From: Ignavibacteriales bacterium | GTDB lineage: Bacteria > Bacteroidota > Ignavibacteria > Ignavibacteriales > Melioribacteraceae | Reading direction: 5' to 3' | NCBI GenBank assembly: GCA_020635285.1 | Contig: JACKAB010000009.1 | Span: 213,392-277,391, forward strand | DNA: 64,000 nt | Shown: piece after piece, positions 57,174-64,000 of the stretch | How the letters are laid out: every line of letters starts with the position of its first letter | Numbering within the stretch: position 1 is the first letter of the stretch | The notes under the pieces: generated by a model | Databases searched by the model: none | Seen by the model: only the letters and a program-made list of their open reading frames with translations | Told to the model about the DNA's origin: nothing | Program-made: the position numbers and the translations under genes

Positions 57174-58679
57174 TTATAAATCGTCAATTGCATCAATACC
57201 TTCAGGCATCGGAAGAAAGAATTTTATATCTTGAACTTTACCATCTTTTCTAATTAACTTATCTACTTTCTTTTTAATGATCACACTGTGTTCTATAAAT
57301 AAGTCATCATCTATTATTGAACCAAAAATATAACTTGTTCCTTTAACTGTTACATTTTTGCCAATTAAAGTTGGGAAATCATCACTTCCAGTAATATTTA
57401 CACTTGATTCAATTCTAGAGTTTTCGCCAATTGTAATGTTCCCTTTTACAATATCATTCCAAAGAATTTCCACACCATTTTTTAATTCTAATTTTTGACC
57501 TGGAAAGCATGAGAGGTGAACATTTTCTCCAATTGTAACATTTTGCCCAAGTAAAACATTTCCATCAATGTAAACATTTTTTCTAAATTTAATATTATAA
57601 TTTAGTTTCACACCTTCGCCAACGTAAACACCTTTCCCAATTTTAATGTCTAAGGGATTGCCTTTTTTATCAGCTTGAATAATTTCTTTCATTACATCAT
57701 CTGCAATAAAAAAGTCTTCAGGATCATCAATCTCAATTATATCTTTTATTTGTTCATAAACATTTTTTCTTGCAATAGCTTCCATTTCTTTCAGCACTGA
57801 TTTATTATTAAATCCCATAATAACATGCTGCTGTTTTGCGCTAACTGCACTAACAGATAATTTGTTTTGATTGAACAAAGCAATTAAATCAGTAATATAT
57901 ATTTCACCTTGTACGTTATCGCTTTTAATTTTATTAATTAATTTTACCAAATAATTAAATTTAAAAGCAAAAACTCCTGAGTTAAATTCATTATTTCTGA
58001 TTAATTCTTCACGGGTATAACTATAATTTTTACCATTAAATTTTCTTACATAAGGTATCTTTTCATCCAAACTTAGTATGTCTTTATACTCAATAATTTC
58101 AATTACTTTACCGGCATCTGGCCCAGATGGTTTTCCACTATCATCAACTGGTTTTACTCTTATGATTCTTCCATAACTATTCTCGTAAGGGTTGCCTTCA
58201 TACATTCCAGTTAAAACCATCATATCAGTTTTGGATTTTACAAATTCACGCTTAAACATTTTCATTGTTAAATCATCAATCAATCCCATATCGCCAGGAA
58301 GAATGTAAACAATACCTTTATATTTTTTTGGATTTATTTTCTTCAATGCAATTTGAACTGCGTGGCCAGTTCCATGCTGCTCTTCTTGGAATGCAAATAG
58401 GTTATTATTTTTATTCCCAATTACTTGAATAACATCTTCGGCTTTTATTCCAGTAACGATTATACTGTTAAATTTCGGAAGCCCTTTTTGGCAAGCTTCG
58501 AAAACTCTTTGAACAGTTGGTTTTCCCCAAATTTTATGTAGCATTTTAGATGTTTGTGATTTTATCCTTTTTCCGTGACCGGCAGCTAATATAATAGCTG
58601 TTTCCGAATTTTTATAATTAAAATCTGATGAGTATTTGTTGATTAAATCTGTAACTACTTTTTTTCTTTGTTGAGACAT
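57174..58679 (-). CDS. GlmU-like sugar nucleotidyltransferase with beta-helix domain
   Basis: A 501-residue two-domain protein. The N-terminal half is a nucleotidyltransferase of the GlmU type: I-I-L-A-A-G-H-G-K-R-I-K-S, S-K-M-L-H-K-I-W-G-K-P, E-E-Q-H-G-T-G-H-A-V-Q, P-G-D-M-G and N-S-G-V-F-A-F. The C-terminal half (from about 335) is a left-handed beta-helix of hexapeptide repeats (I-G-K-G-V-Y-V-G-E-G, I-G-E-N-V-H-L). The helix is diverged from standard GlmU, and the usual acetyltransferase catalytic pattern is not obvious, so it may only make UDP-GlcNAc or a related sugar nucleotide. The 75-base gap to the TPR gene upstream has no clear promoter. Confidence 0.8.
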   Translation of the reverse strand: MSQQRKKVVTDLINKYSSDFNYKNSETAIILAAGHGKRIKSQTSKMLHKIWGKPTVQRVFEACQKGLPKFNSIIVTGIKAEDVIQVIGNKNNNLFAFQEEQHGTGHAVQIALKKINPKKYKGIVYILPGDMGLIDDLTMKMFKREFVKSKTDMMVLTGMYEGNPYENSYGRIIRVKPVDDSGKPSGPDAGKVIEIIEYKDILSLDEKIPYVRKFNGKNYSYTREELIRNNEFNSGVFAFKFNYLVKLINKIKSDNVQGEIYITDLIALFNQNKLSVSAVSAKQQHVIMGFNNKSVLKEMEAIARKNVYEQIKDIIEIDDPEDFFIADDVMKEIIQADKKGNPLDIKIGKGVYVGEGVKLNYNIKFRKNVYIDGNVLLGQNVTIGENVHLSCFPGQKLELKNGVEILWNDIVKGNITIGENSRIESSVNITGSDDFPTLIGKNVTVKGTSYIFGSIIDDDLFIEHSVIIKKKVDKLIRKDGKVQDIKFFLPMPEGIDAIDDL

Positions 58680-58758
58680 TCTTTCTCCAGAAGTTTTTTA
58701 CGTAAGTTTTTAATTTTTATGAGGGCTAATAAATAGGACTTGGTTTCTAATTCAAAAT

Positions 58759-59370
58759 TTATTTAGTTTTTTTATTTTCAATTGCTAGCGAAATTTCTCT
58801 AATTCTGTTATCAAACTTTTCGCTAAGTTCTGGTTTTACTATTTTCAGTTTTTCATAAATATCTAACGCTTCTTTATAATTCCCTTGTGATGCATAAATT
58901 TCTGCAAGTGTTTCTGTAACTATGGGTTTTACTTTTTTAAGCTCGTTTATTTTGGGTTCGTCTGTTTCTTTATCTAAGAAATCGAAATCATTTTTTTTTT
59001 CGGAAATAGTTTTATCAATGATTGGATTATCTAAAATATTTTCACCAGTATTATCCATGGTTAGGTCAATGCCTTCTTTTTTCAATTTTATTCTTTCTAT
59101 TTCTTTAAGATAAAAATCAAATGTGCTTTTTTCGTTTAAGAGATTATCGCCTTTAATAATATTTTCTTTAGCAAGTTCAAATTGATTTTTATGGGCAAGG
59201 GCTATACCGTTAAGGAAATAAACCGTTGGATGATATGGATATTTATTTGCTGCAGCTTCTAATAATTTTAAAGCTCCCTCATAATTTTTATTATCAAGCT
59301 CTTTAGATGCTTCATATGTTATAAGTGGGGAATCTTTGTTAAACTCATAAACAAGAGCAAATTTATCCAT
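58759..59370 (-). CDS. TPR-containing cytosolic protein
   Basis: A 203-residue protein without signal peptide. N-terminal TPR-like helices (A-L-K-L-L-E-A-A-A-N-K-Y-P-Y-H-P-T-V-Y-F) and a C-terminal TPR unit (L-A-E-I-Y-A-S-Q-G-N-Y-K-E-A-L-D-I-Y-E-K-L) flank an acidic, disordered middle. It starts 8 bases after the glycosyltransferase gene stop and is likely part of the same operon. TPR proteins are protein-binding scaffolds; function is otherwise unknown. Confidence 0.72.
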   Translation of the reverse strand: MDKFALVYEFNKDSPLITYEASKELDNKNYEGALKLLEAAANKYPYHPTVYFLNGIALAHKNQFELAKENIIKGDNLLNEKSTFDFYLKEIERIKLKKEGIDLTMDNTGENILDNPIIDKTISEKKNDFDFLDKETDEPKINELKKVKPIVTETLAEIYASQGNYKEALDIYEKLKIVKPELSEKFDNRIREISLAIENKKTK

Positions 59371-59378
59371 TGTAAAAG

Positions 59379-60845
59379 TTAGCCTTTTTTCTCTAAAGTA
59401 TGTTTGATTGACATAGCAGCAACCGATGAAAATCCCAAGAAAAACATTAAGTGGAACGGAAGAGCTGCAATTTCTAAAAAATAGATAGAAGCGAAAACAC
59501 CGATTAGACAGTACACTGCTAAAATAATTTCTACCATAACAGTTGAATTAATTTTATACAGAGCATTGTAAGTAGAATTTTTAATTACTTCATCTGATTT
59601 TTGAACAATTTTAAATTTTGGAGTTCTAACAAATTCACTTTTTCTATTCATTAAACCTTCAAAAACCGCTCTGGAATTGTTAACTGCAAATCCCATACTT
59701 CCGGCCATAAAAATTGGGAAAAGGGTCATCCTTTTTCTCCAATCATTATAAACATCTTTTTGTGCATAAAGGTAAAATAAAAATGAACTAATAAATGCTA
59801 AAACAAAAACAGACATTATATTGAAAAACATTGTGTAAGGTCCGCTATTTTTAATAAAGACTAGCGGCACATTTAGAATTCCGGCAAAAAGTATAAAAGG
59901 AAATACAATATTGTTTGTCAAATGGAAAGTTGATTGCAGTTTAATTCTTAAAGGAATTTTAGAACGCCAAACTGATGGTAATATTTTTTTTGCGGTTTCA
60001 ATTGCGCCTTTTGTCCACCTAAATTGTTGAGCTTTAAGGGCATTCATTTCTGCAGGAAGTTCAGCGGGAGTTGTAAAATCTCTTAAGTAGACAAATTTCC
60101 ATCCTTTTAGTTGGGCTCTGTAACTTAAATCCAAATCTTCGGTAATTGTATCGTCTTGCCAGTTGCCCGCATTTTCAATACATTCTTTTCTCCAAACTCC
60201 ACCAGTTCCATTAAAGTTTATAAAAAATCCAGCTCTATTTCTGATTGGCTGTTCCATTACAAAATGTCCGTTTAAAGCCAAAGCCTGAATCTTAGTTAGA
60301 ATGCTATAATCTTCGTTCAAATGTTCCCAGCGAGATTGCACCATTCCAATTTTTGGATTTATGAAATAACCTAAAGTCTTTTTAAGAAAATCTGTAGAGG
60401 GAACAAAATCCGCATCAAAAATTGCAATAAGTTCTCCTGTTGCTTTTTGTAAACCTTCCTTAAGAGCACCGGCTTTATAACCCTTTCTATTTTCCCTTCT
60501 TATTTGGGTAATATCAAATCCTTCAAGTTTCTTTTTATTAACAATATTTTTTACAATATCTGTAGTTATATCAGTTGAATCATCAAGAACTTGAATTTCC
60601 ATTAAATCTTTTGGATAATCAATTTTGCATACTGAGTCTATTAAACGCTCAGCCACATATTGTTCATTGTAAAGCGGAAGTTGGATTGTAACTTTTTTAT
60701 TATACTCCAATACTTCGTCAAAGCTTGGAATATTTTTGATATATTTTCTGTGATAGAAAAGCATAATAATTCCATGACTCGCAAAAACTAATAGCACAGT
60801 CATAGTTAAAATATAAGTAATAAGAATTATTTCATCTAAAATCAT
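59379..60845 (-). CDS. Membrane GT2 glycosyltransferase (CesA-like)
   Basis: A 488-residue processive-type glycosyltransferase. One N-terminal membrane segment (about 5-30) is followed by the GT-A domain with L-P-L-Y-N-E, V-L-D-D-S-T-D, F-D-A-D-F-V-P (D-x-D), T-E-D-L-D-L-S (catalytic base) and Q-F-R-W (Q-x-x-R-W), then about four membrane segments to the C-terminus. The Q-x-x-R-W motif marks enzymes that extend a polysaccharide or glycolipid on the cytoplasmic face. The adjacent lptE and sigma-54 activator point to an envelope role. Confidence 0.88.
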   Translation of the reverse strand: MILDEIILITYILTMTVLLVFASHGIIMLFYHRKYIKNIPSFDEVLEYNKKVTIQLPLYNEQYVAERLIDSVCKIDYPKDLMEIQVLDDSTDITTDIVKNIVNKKKLEGFDITQIRRENRKGYKAGALKEGLQKATGELIAIFDADFVPSTDFLKKTLGYFINPKIGMVQSRWEHLNEDYSILTKIQALALNGHFVMEQPIRNRAGFFINFNGTGGVWRKECIENAGNWQDDTITEDLDLSYRAQLKGWKFVYLRDFTTPAELPAEMNALKAQQFRWTKGAIETAKKILPSVWRSKIPLRIKLQSTFHLTNNIVFPFILFAGILNVPLVFIKNSGPYTMFFNIMSVFVLAFISSFLFYLYAQKDVYNDWRKRMTLFPIFMAGSMGFAVNNSRAVFEGLMNRKSEFVRTPKFKIVQKSDEVIKNSTYNALYKINSTVMVEIILAVYCLIGVFASIYFLEIAALPFHLMFFLGFSSVAAMSIKHTLEKKG

Positions 60846-60964
60846 TTTGGATTTCCTTGTAAGGTTATTTCCCTTTCTAAAATTGTTATTAAATAAACTA
60901 TTTAAATATTAACTGAAAAAAGAGTAACGGTAAATATACACATATTTATAAGATTGTACAATAA

Positions 60965-61480
60965 TTACCAGTCGGATACAACAGCAAGCAGAATGTCTTC
61001 GGTTATTTTATCAATAGCAGTTTGAATTGCATTACTTCTATTAGTTGGGATATCACCTTCAGTTGAATAATCACCATAATTTGAGAAACTTTTATCAAAA
61101 ACGGTTTTTTTCATAACAAAATCTTTGTAAACAACTCTGGCATTAATTGTTATTCTTCGTGAAGAAACATTTTCGCCGCCTTGAATTGTAACGGGTGAAT
61201 CTGGAAGTGAATTTATGGTGCAATCTAGCAAAGCATCTGCTTTTGATTTATCAGTTACTGCAAGAGAATTATCACTGATAAATTGCTCAATCAATGAGCT
61301 TGTAAAATTATCAGCCATATTTGGTTCACCGGAACCACTTTTATCAACGCAAAATGGAATAGCAATACTCTTTAGATGATTTGGAACTGAAGAACCGGTA
61401 AAAGAATAGGCGCAGCCAAATAAAAAAATTAGAGGAAAAGTTAAAAAATATTGAAAATATCTGGTTTTAATTCTTATCAT
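60965..61480 (-). CDS. lptE: LPS assembly lipoprotein LptE-like
   Basis: About 171 residues from ATG 61480. The leader ends with a lipobox L-F-G-C, so it is a lipoprotein. The mature part starts A-Y-S-F-T-G-S-S-V, followed by I-A-I-P-F and A-D-A-L-L-D-C-T-I, and ends with I-T-E-D-I-L-L-A-V-V-S-D-W, matching the LptE family, which plugs the LptD barrel in LPS export. The open frame runs 14 codons further upstream, but the lipoprotein signal begins at 61480. In Bacteroidota lptE often follows a sigma-54 activator gene, as here, 132 bases upstream. Confidence 0.8.
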   Translation of the reverse strand: MIRIKTRYFQYFLTFPLIFLFGCAYSFTGSSVPNHLKSIAIPFCVDKSGSGEPNMADNFTSSLIEQFISDNSLAVTDKSKADALLDCTINSLPDSPVTIQGGENVSSRRITINARVVYKDFVMKKTVFDKSFSNYGDYSTEGDIPTNRSNAIQTAIDKITEDILLAVVSDW

Positions 61481-61612
61481 ATCTAAATAAAATGTTTTTA
61501 GAAATATAATAACTTTAAACAAATTATTTTGTGATTTAGTTGCAAATTATGGAAACTGGTTTATGCATGTTAGAAACCCGATACTGTGCAATAAATAAGT
61601 TTTCAGTGAACT

Positions 61613-62698
61613 TCAAAGCCCAAACTCTTTAATCTTTCTATAAAGAGTTCGTTCGCTAATTCCCAATAAGTTTGCTGCTTTACGTTTGCTATCTTTTGTA
61701 AAAATTAAAGCTCTTTTTATCGCGTCTCTTTCAAGTTTATCAATTGGAATAATTTCATCTAAACCATAATTATTTTCTTCTGTTTTTTCTGAAACATTTG
61801 TTAAATAGGCAAGATTTTTAAGCTCATTAAGATCCTTTTTTATTTCAATTAGTGCACCCAAAATCATTTCGCGATCCAAAGCTTCATTTGATCTTTGAAG
61901 GTGAATTGGTAGATTTCTATTTTCTGCTTTTGGGGTTGGATATGAAAGTAAATTAATAAAAGATTCTCTATTAAGAATTCCGGTTTTACTTAATGCAATT
62001 GCAGTTTCAAGTACATTTTTTAATTCTCTAATATTACCAGGCCAGTCATAATCATTTAATAAGTTCAAGGCTTCATTGTTAATTTTAGGAACCTCAACTC
62101 GATTTTGGTTTGAATAACTGTTTAAAAAATGATTTACTAAAAGCGAAATATCTTCCTTCCTTTCGCGCAAGGGTGGAATAAAAAGTGTTACAGCTTTTAA
62201 TCGGAAATATAAATCCTTTCTAAATTTTTTCGCATCAACTTCGGTTTGTAAATCTTTGTTTGTTGCGGCAATAATTCTAACATCAACAGTTTTCGAAATT
62301 TCGCTTCCCAAAGGCAGCAGTTCTCCGGTTTCTAAAACGCGCAATAATTTTACTTGAGTTGTTAAGGGCATTTCAGCAATTTCATCAAGGAATAAAGTAC
62401 CTTTATCTGCCATTTCAAAGTAACCTCTTCTATCGTCAATTGCTCCAGTAAAAGAACCTTTCTTATGACCAAAAAGTTCACTTTCTAAAATGCCTTCCGG
62501 AATAGCACCACAATTTACACTTACTAATTTTTTGTTTGCGCGTTTGCTACTCTCATGAACTGCACGAGCAAATACTTCTTTACCAACTCCGCTTTCTCCG
62601 TAAATCAAAACTGAAATATCAGATTGTGCAACTTGAATTGTAATATCAATTAAATCTTTAATTTGTTTGGATTTACCAATTATTCCAAAATTTTCCAT
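61613..62698 (-). CDS. Sigma-54 dependent activator without receiver domain
   Basis: About 361 residues from ATG 62698; a TTG six codons earlier is less likely. It has only the AAA+ core (Walker A G-E-S-G-V-G-K-E, sigma-54 contact loop G-S-F-T-G-A, Walker B L-F-L-D-E-I-A) and a C-terminal Fis helix-turn-helix (A-A-N-L-L-G-I-S-E-R-T-L-Y-R-K). With no N-terminal receiver or sensor it must be constitutively active or controlled by level or by a partner. It lies upstream of lptE, suggesting envelope or LPS-related targets, but no clear -24/-12 promoter was found nearby. Confidence 0.92.
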   Translation of the reverse strand: MENFGIIGKSKQIKDLIDITIQVAQSDISVLIYGESGVGKEVFARAVHESSKRANKKLVSVNCGAIPEGILESELFGHKKGSFTGAIDDRRGYFEMADKGTLFLDEIAEMPLTTQVKLLRVLETGELLPLGSEISKTVDVRIIAATNKDLQTEVDAKKFRKDLYFRLKAVTLFIPPLRERKEDISLLVNHFLNSYSNQNRVEVPKINNEALNLLNDYDWPGNIRELKNVLETAIALSKTGILNRESFINLLSYPTPKAENRNLPIHLQRSNEALDREMILGALIEIKKDLNELKNLAYLTNVSEKTEENNYGLDEIIPIDKLERDAIKRALIFTKDSKRKAANLLGISERTLYRKIKEFGL

Positions 62699-62949
62699 AG
62701 TAGTTCTGTATGACAAAATGACAAAAGATATTTATTTGTAAACGTAAAAAAGATAATTCTTGATTCAAAATCAATGAAAAACCATTAAAATTGAAAAATA
62801 TTTTTTAAATCATCCTTTTTTGCTTTGAAACTTAATCTGACATTTTGATAGAATTATAAAATGTTAAAAATAAATTATCACCTTTAGTCCTTTTTCTTGC
62901 GTTAATCTATAGGAGAACAATTTTATAAAGAAAATGATGGGGAGCAAAA

Positions 62950-64000
62950 ATGAAAAACATTTCACAAATACTTTCATTAATTTTTTTATTAATATTGACG
63001 AATAATGCTTTCAGTCAAGATTTGTCACATTACTTACCAGAAAATCCAGAATCATTTCAAAAATATGAAAATGATATTTATGAAGAGAGAATCAAGATTT
63101 TTGCGATTTCTGATGAACCACTCATACGGGATTTTAGAGTAAATGAGCAAGTTGGAAATTCTGAAAAGCAAGATGTAAAATCGGCAATAGGGGACAATGG
63201 AATTTCAATGATTGTCTGGAGCGATTACAGAGAGGGCACATTAAATATTTATGGTCAATTAATTAGCTTAACTGGAGAAATGATTGGTGATAATATAAAA
63301 ATTAATGAAAATGAGGATGACAATAATTACACTTATCCAAATGTTGCTGTAAATGAAGACAATAATTTTCTAATCGTATGGATTGACGGAAGTTCAGGTT
63401 ATTCTGTTATGGGTCAATTAATTGATTCGGATGGAAATTTTATTGGAAGCAATTTTATAATTGATGATGAGAATAATAATTCTTATAAACTTTTTACAAG
63501 CATTGGTTGTAACGGAAAAGAATTTGCAATAGCATGGGCAGATGCAAGAAATGGTTATACTTATGATATTTATTCCCAAAGATTAAACAAAGATGTAGGC
63601 AAAATTGGAGAAAATTTTATTGTTCATTCAGATTCACAAACCGTTTCAAAAACTTACCCTGATATTGCAATTGATAAAAATAATAATTTATTAGTTACGT
63701 GGAATTCTATTATTGAAGGTTCATACACAACCTTTGCAAGTTTAGTAGATACCTCAGGTAAAATTATTTCCTCAAGTTTTCAATTAAATGATTCAACTTC
63801 AGTAGGGGCGAGTAATTATTACCCTAAAGTAGCTCCAACTGATTCTGGTTTTGTTGCAGTTTGGTATAGATACAATGCCGGGACTTATGATATTCTTGGA
63901 CAATTTGTCAATTCATCAGGAACAAAAATAGATTCAAATATAATTATAAACGATTCGGATATTGGCAGTCGTAATTCTCCAACAATCGCTTCTGATTCAA
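62950..64000 (+). CDS. Secreted repeat protein, 5' part (runs off the window)
   Basis: At least 350 residues, open to the end of the window. A signal peptide (I-L-S-L-I-F-L-L-I-L-T...A-F-S-Q) is followed by repeats of about 50 residues with the pattern I-V-W-x-D-x-R-x-G-x-x-x-I-Y-x-Q and I-G-x-x-x-x-I-N, a beta-propeller-like surface protein layout common among type IX cargo of this group. A sorting tail may lie beyond the window. ATG 62950 follows a GGGGAG site. The 233-base divergent region before it shows no structure I can name. Confidence 0.75.
   Translation, partial: MKNISQILSLIFLLILTNNAFSQDLSHYLPENPESFQKYENDIYEERIKIFAISDEPLIRDFRVNEQVGNSEKQDVKSAIGDNGISMIVWSDYREGTLNIYGQLISLTGEMIGDNIKINENEDDNNYTYPNVAVNEDNNFLIVWIDGSSGYSVMGQLIDSDGNFIGSNFIIDDENNNSYKLFTSIGCNGKEFAIAWADARNGYTYDIYSQRLNKDVGKIGENFIVHSDSQTVSKTYPDIAIDKNNNLLVTWNSIIEGSYTTFASLVDTSGKIISSSFQLNDSTSVGASNYYPKVAPTDSGFVAVWYRYNAGTYDILGQFVNSSGTKIDSNIIINDSDIGSRNSPTIASDS

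Noticed and set aside
1..64000. CRISPR arrays, transposases, integrases, tRNA or rRNA genes
   Set aside because: I saw no regular direct repeats, no transposase or integrase proteins and no cloverleaf or rRNA sequence; a covariance-model search was not possible, so a tRNA could have been missed.

Overview
The window is 64 kb of AT-rich, gene-dense bacterial DNA. The gene set points to the Ignavibacteria branch of the Bacteroidota/Chlorobiota group. Evidence: a PorQ-type outer-membrane protein and two exported proteins with type IX secretion sorting tails (one with the NYPNPFNP motif), Gram-negative envelope genes (bamD, lptE, FadL), a classical menaquinone operon, hrcA-grpE-dnaJ, and many PAS/sigma-54 regulators. 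The phylum call is inference; no rRNA or tRNA gene was recognised.

Layout. 1-10 kb: end of a serpin, an M16 protease pair (one active, one inactive), a HAD phosphatase, an ArsC-like protein, a TPR protein, then a reverse-strand MerR / DUF302-like / FadL operon and porQ. 10-16 kb: bamD, a hotdog thioesterase, an FG-GAP secreted protein and a badly frameshifted secreted HEXXH protease. 16-20 kb: ABC ATPase, isochorismatase-like hydrolase, periplasmic TonB-domain protein and a chemoreceptor. 20-26 kb (reverse): coaD, rsmD, pilM-like, pilin-like, comEA-like, dnaJ, grpE, hrcA. 26-32 kb: purM, a TatD-radical SAM fusion, dacB, prmA, then marR and a YgjP-like peptidase. 32-41 kb: menF-D-H-B-A-C-E, almost all joined by start/stop overlaps, with a convergent DHNA-CoA-type thioesterase that could supply the missing hydrolysis step. 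41-46 kb: thioredoxin-like, YwqK-repeat and beta-propeller proteins, and a secreted M23 peptidase. 46-53 kb: three histidine kinases, an NtrC-type regulator, and a ferredoxin plus geranylgeranyl-reductase pair. 53-64 kb: UpxY/NusG-like factor, YhaM-like nuclease, sirtuin, queD-queE, rpsT, a GlmU-like enzyme, TPR protein, GT2 glycosyltransferase, lptE, a sigma-54 activator and the start of a secreted protein.

A global feature is that about twenty genes, including core ones (coaD, rsmD, grpE, hrcA, dacB, menF, menD, menH), are broken by single-base gains or losses, mostly in A/T runs. Joining frames across each run restores complete family-length proteins, so I read most of these as consensus errors, not gene death. 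Two genes (menC and the YwqK-repeat gene) instead show in-frame stops. I type a gene 'pseudogene' when it is split into several pieces in this sequence and 'CDS' when one frame carries most of it; the evidence field says which I think is real. No stretch above 300 bases is left without a gene.
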